Below, in pieces: positions 42,511-43,749 of a stretch of 43,749 nt of DNA. A program made the position numbers and the translations under genes. Position 1 is the first letter of the stretch. Every line of letters begins with the position of its first letter. The notes below the pieces were generated by a model that saw nothing but the letters and a program-made list of their open reading frames with translations, did no database searches and was not told the DNA's origin. The stretch is taken from the NCBI RefSeq assembly GCF_014357575.1, contig NZ_JACONW010000035.1:1-43749 (forward strand), in the 5' to 3' direction. Origin of the DNA: Pseudomonas folii. Lineage in GTDB: Bacteria > Pseudomonadota > Gammaproteobacteria > Pseudomonadales > Pseudomonadaceae.

Positions 42511-43551
42511 TCATTCTGGGCTTGGGCTCTCCCTGCCGAACGCCGCCATAGCCAGCTTTAGAAGCTGATCATGGGAATAACTGCCGTCCCGATCATCGGC
42601 ATAACGCACGATCACCAGCCCGGCACTGGGCATCACATACAACGCCTGCCCCCAATGCCCCAGCGCCGCGAAGGTGTCAGCGGGCGCATCGGGCCATGGG
42701 CCTTTTTCACCGTTCGCGGCGCGATTGAGCCACCACTGACCGCCAGATACTTCGGCGTCGGGTTGTGAATTGGCAAAGGGAGTCAGAACAAAGTCGATCC
42801 AGGTTTTGGGCACTAGCTGTCGGTCATTCCACCGCCCCCCATGCTGCATCAGCACACCGATGCGGGCCAGATCCTGTGCTGTCATGTAGGCATAGGAAGA
42901 ACCGACAAACGTTCCGCTGGCATCGGTCTCCCAGACGGCGCTGCGAATGCCCAGCGGCTCGAACAGCGCTGACCACGGATAGTCCGCATAGGCCTTTTCC
43001 CCGACTATGCCTTTCAGCGCAGCAGACAGGACGTTGCTGTCGCCACTGGAATACAGGAACGACGAACCCGGTGGATGAGCGCTGCGATGCTCGGCCGTAA
43101 AGCGCGCCATGTCGTCCCGGCCACGGGTGTAAAGCATGGCGACCACCGAGGAATTAAGCGGGGCGTATTCGTAGTCCTCCTGCCAATCAAGCCCGGAGGT
43201 CCACTGCATCAGATGTCTGATCGTGATATCGGGGTGAGCACGAAACGGCGGATAGAATTTAGCTGCCGGGTCATCCAGCGCAAAGCGCCCTTCGCCGAAT
43301 GCTACGCCCAGCACCGTTGCCATGATGCTTTTACTGATTGACCAGGTCAGGTGCGGCGTCTGGGCGGTCGTCACTCCGCCATAGCGTTCGTACAGCACCT
43401 GACCGTCGCGCATCACCAATAAGGCGTCGGTGCGAATGCCTTCACGGGTTTCGTCGTTGCGGGTCGGAAAAGCGTAATTCTCAAGGTCCTGGAGCGCGTT
43501 GGCGTTCGCGTTGAAGACAACAAATAGCAGAAACAACCAGGCGAGTCGCAT
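42511..43551 (-). CDS. Exported serine hydrolase of the beta-lactamase/class C family
   Basis: A 346-residue protein with a signal peptide (MRLAWLFLLFVVFNANANA). The penicillin-binding-like fold shows the S-x-x-K motif S71-ISK-K74 (WSISKS), a tyrosine motif in LYSSGDSN and an HWG in place of KTG (LGHWGQALYVMP). These are features of esterase/EstB-like and 6-aminohexanoate-dimer hydrolase-type enzymes rather than true AmpC. The WSISKS / GLDWQEDY / GGQWWLN pattern resembles the NylB-like group. Substrate unknown. Start 43551 was chosen over the 43638 frame because the signal peptide begins there; its ribosome binding site is weak. Confidence 0.85.
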   Translation of the reverse strand: MRLAWLFLLFVVFNANANALQDLENYAFPTRNDETREGIRTDALLVMRDGQVLYERYGGVTTAQTPHLTWSISKSIMATVLGVAFGEGRFALDDPAAKFYPPFRAHPDITIRHLMQWTSGLDWQEDYEYAPLNSSVVAMLYTRGRDDMARFTAEHRSAHPPGSSFLYSSGDSNVLSAALKGIVGEKAYADYPWSALFEPLGIRSAVWETDASGTFVGSSYAYMTAQDLARIGVLMQHGGRWNDRQLVPKTWIDFVLTPFANSQPDAEVSGGQWWLNRAANGEKGPWPDAPADTFAALGHWGQALYVMPSAGLVIVRYADDRDGSYSHDQLLKLAMAAFGRESPSPE

Positions 43552-43606
43552 GGGGTGTATCTCGAATGTGGACCGCCGGACTGTAGCAGTGAGTTGTGAC
43601 AAATAT

Positions 43607-43749
43607 TCAGACAGAGCAGATTTCAGGGTAGGAGCCAACTTGTTGGCGAGAGCGTTTCACGCGGTGAGTCAGGTATGACGCCTCGCGAACAAGGTCGCTC
43701 CTACCGAGGCAGTCAGACAGAGCAGATTTCCAGGTAGGAACCAACTTGT
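43607..43749. repeat. Inverted repeat nested in a direct repeat at the window end
   Basis: The arms GGTAGGAGCCAACTTGTTGG (43627) and GAACAAGGTCGCTCCTACC (to 43705) form an inverted repeat. In addition 43607-43643 and 43713-43749 are 37-base direct repeats (CAGACAGAGCAGATTT and the following arm) 106 bases apart with about three differences. The second copy runs off the window, so more units may follow. Confidence 0.8.

Noticed and set aside
1..43749. tRNA or rRNA genes, CRISPR arrays, transposases, integrases or prophage genes
   Set aside because: Looked for by motif and by translation on both strands and none found. The repeats are dispersed palindromes, not regularly spaced CRISPR units.

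Overview
The window is chromosomal DNA of a Pseudomonas, most likely of the fluorescens/putida side of the genus. The evidence is an H-NS-like MvaT, a TtgR/EmhR-regulated RND efflux operon, a PcaR-controlled beta-ketoadipate operon, several short intergenic inverted repeats of the Pseudomonas type, and a gene order (purU, mvaT, sbcB, MoxR-type operon, PilZ, pyruvate kinase, ferredoxin reductase, GGDEF, fumarase, YceI, phospholipase D) that I recall from the P. aeruginosa PA4314-PA4340 region. No tRNA, rRNA, CRISPR array, transposase, integrase or phage gene is visible. Most of the window is conserved core genome. The accessory material is one orphan immunity-like gene, one toxin-antitoxin pair, one structured-RNA/small-protein locus and many small repeats.

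Layout. 0-2.3 kb: a secreted double-Cache protein and a DUF3396-like (type VI immunity family) protein, both on the minus strand. 2.5-9.2 kb: ttgR and the divergent ttgABC tripartite multidrug/solvent pump, with the operator and promoter readable between them. 9.2-14.75 kb: pcaT, pcaF, pcaJ, pcaI and pcaR on the minus strand, the last steps of aromatic degradation (beta-ketoadipate to acetyl-CoA and succinyl-CoA). Two PcaR-type operators are visible, and a possible short transcript starts divergently from pcaR. 14.8-15.5 kb is gene-poor. 15.5-20.6 kb: a small conserved protein, a PiT phosphate transporter with a Pho-box-like element, a HerA-like ATPase (YjgR), a flippase-like membrane protein and a 61-residue protein. 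20.7-23.8 kb: purU, mvaT and sbcB.

24.0-30.9 kb is a six-gene, translationally coupled operon (RDD, SpoIIM-like, DUF4129, DUF4350, MoxR AAA+, DUF58) that looks like a membrane-associated ATPase/chaperone module of unknown purpose. 31.0-37.9 kb: a PilZ protein, a small lipoprotein, pyruvate kinase, a 2Fe-2S oxidoreductase overlapping a membrane GGDEF protein (probably SadC), and class I fumarase. 38.0-39.2 kb: an Xre-RES toxin-antitoxin pair with a near-perfect palindromic operator. 39.6-40.05 kb: a strongly structured leader RNA in front of a 74-residue DUF3077-like protein; I rate this the most interesting item in the window. 40.2-43.6 kb: a ClsB-like phospholipase D coupled to a YceI protein, a small Cys-rich membrane-anchored protein and a serine beta-lactamase-like hydrolase.

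The intergenic spaces carry at least four families of inverted repeats. One is a composite element (hairpin plus a conserved tail) present in whole or in part at about six loci. All functional calls rest on recognition of protein and DNA motifs by eye. Statements about P. aeruginosa synteny or published operators are from memory.
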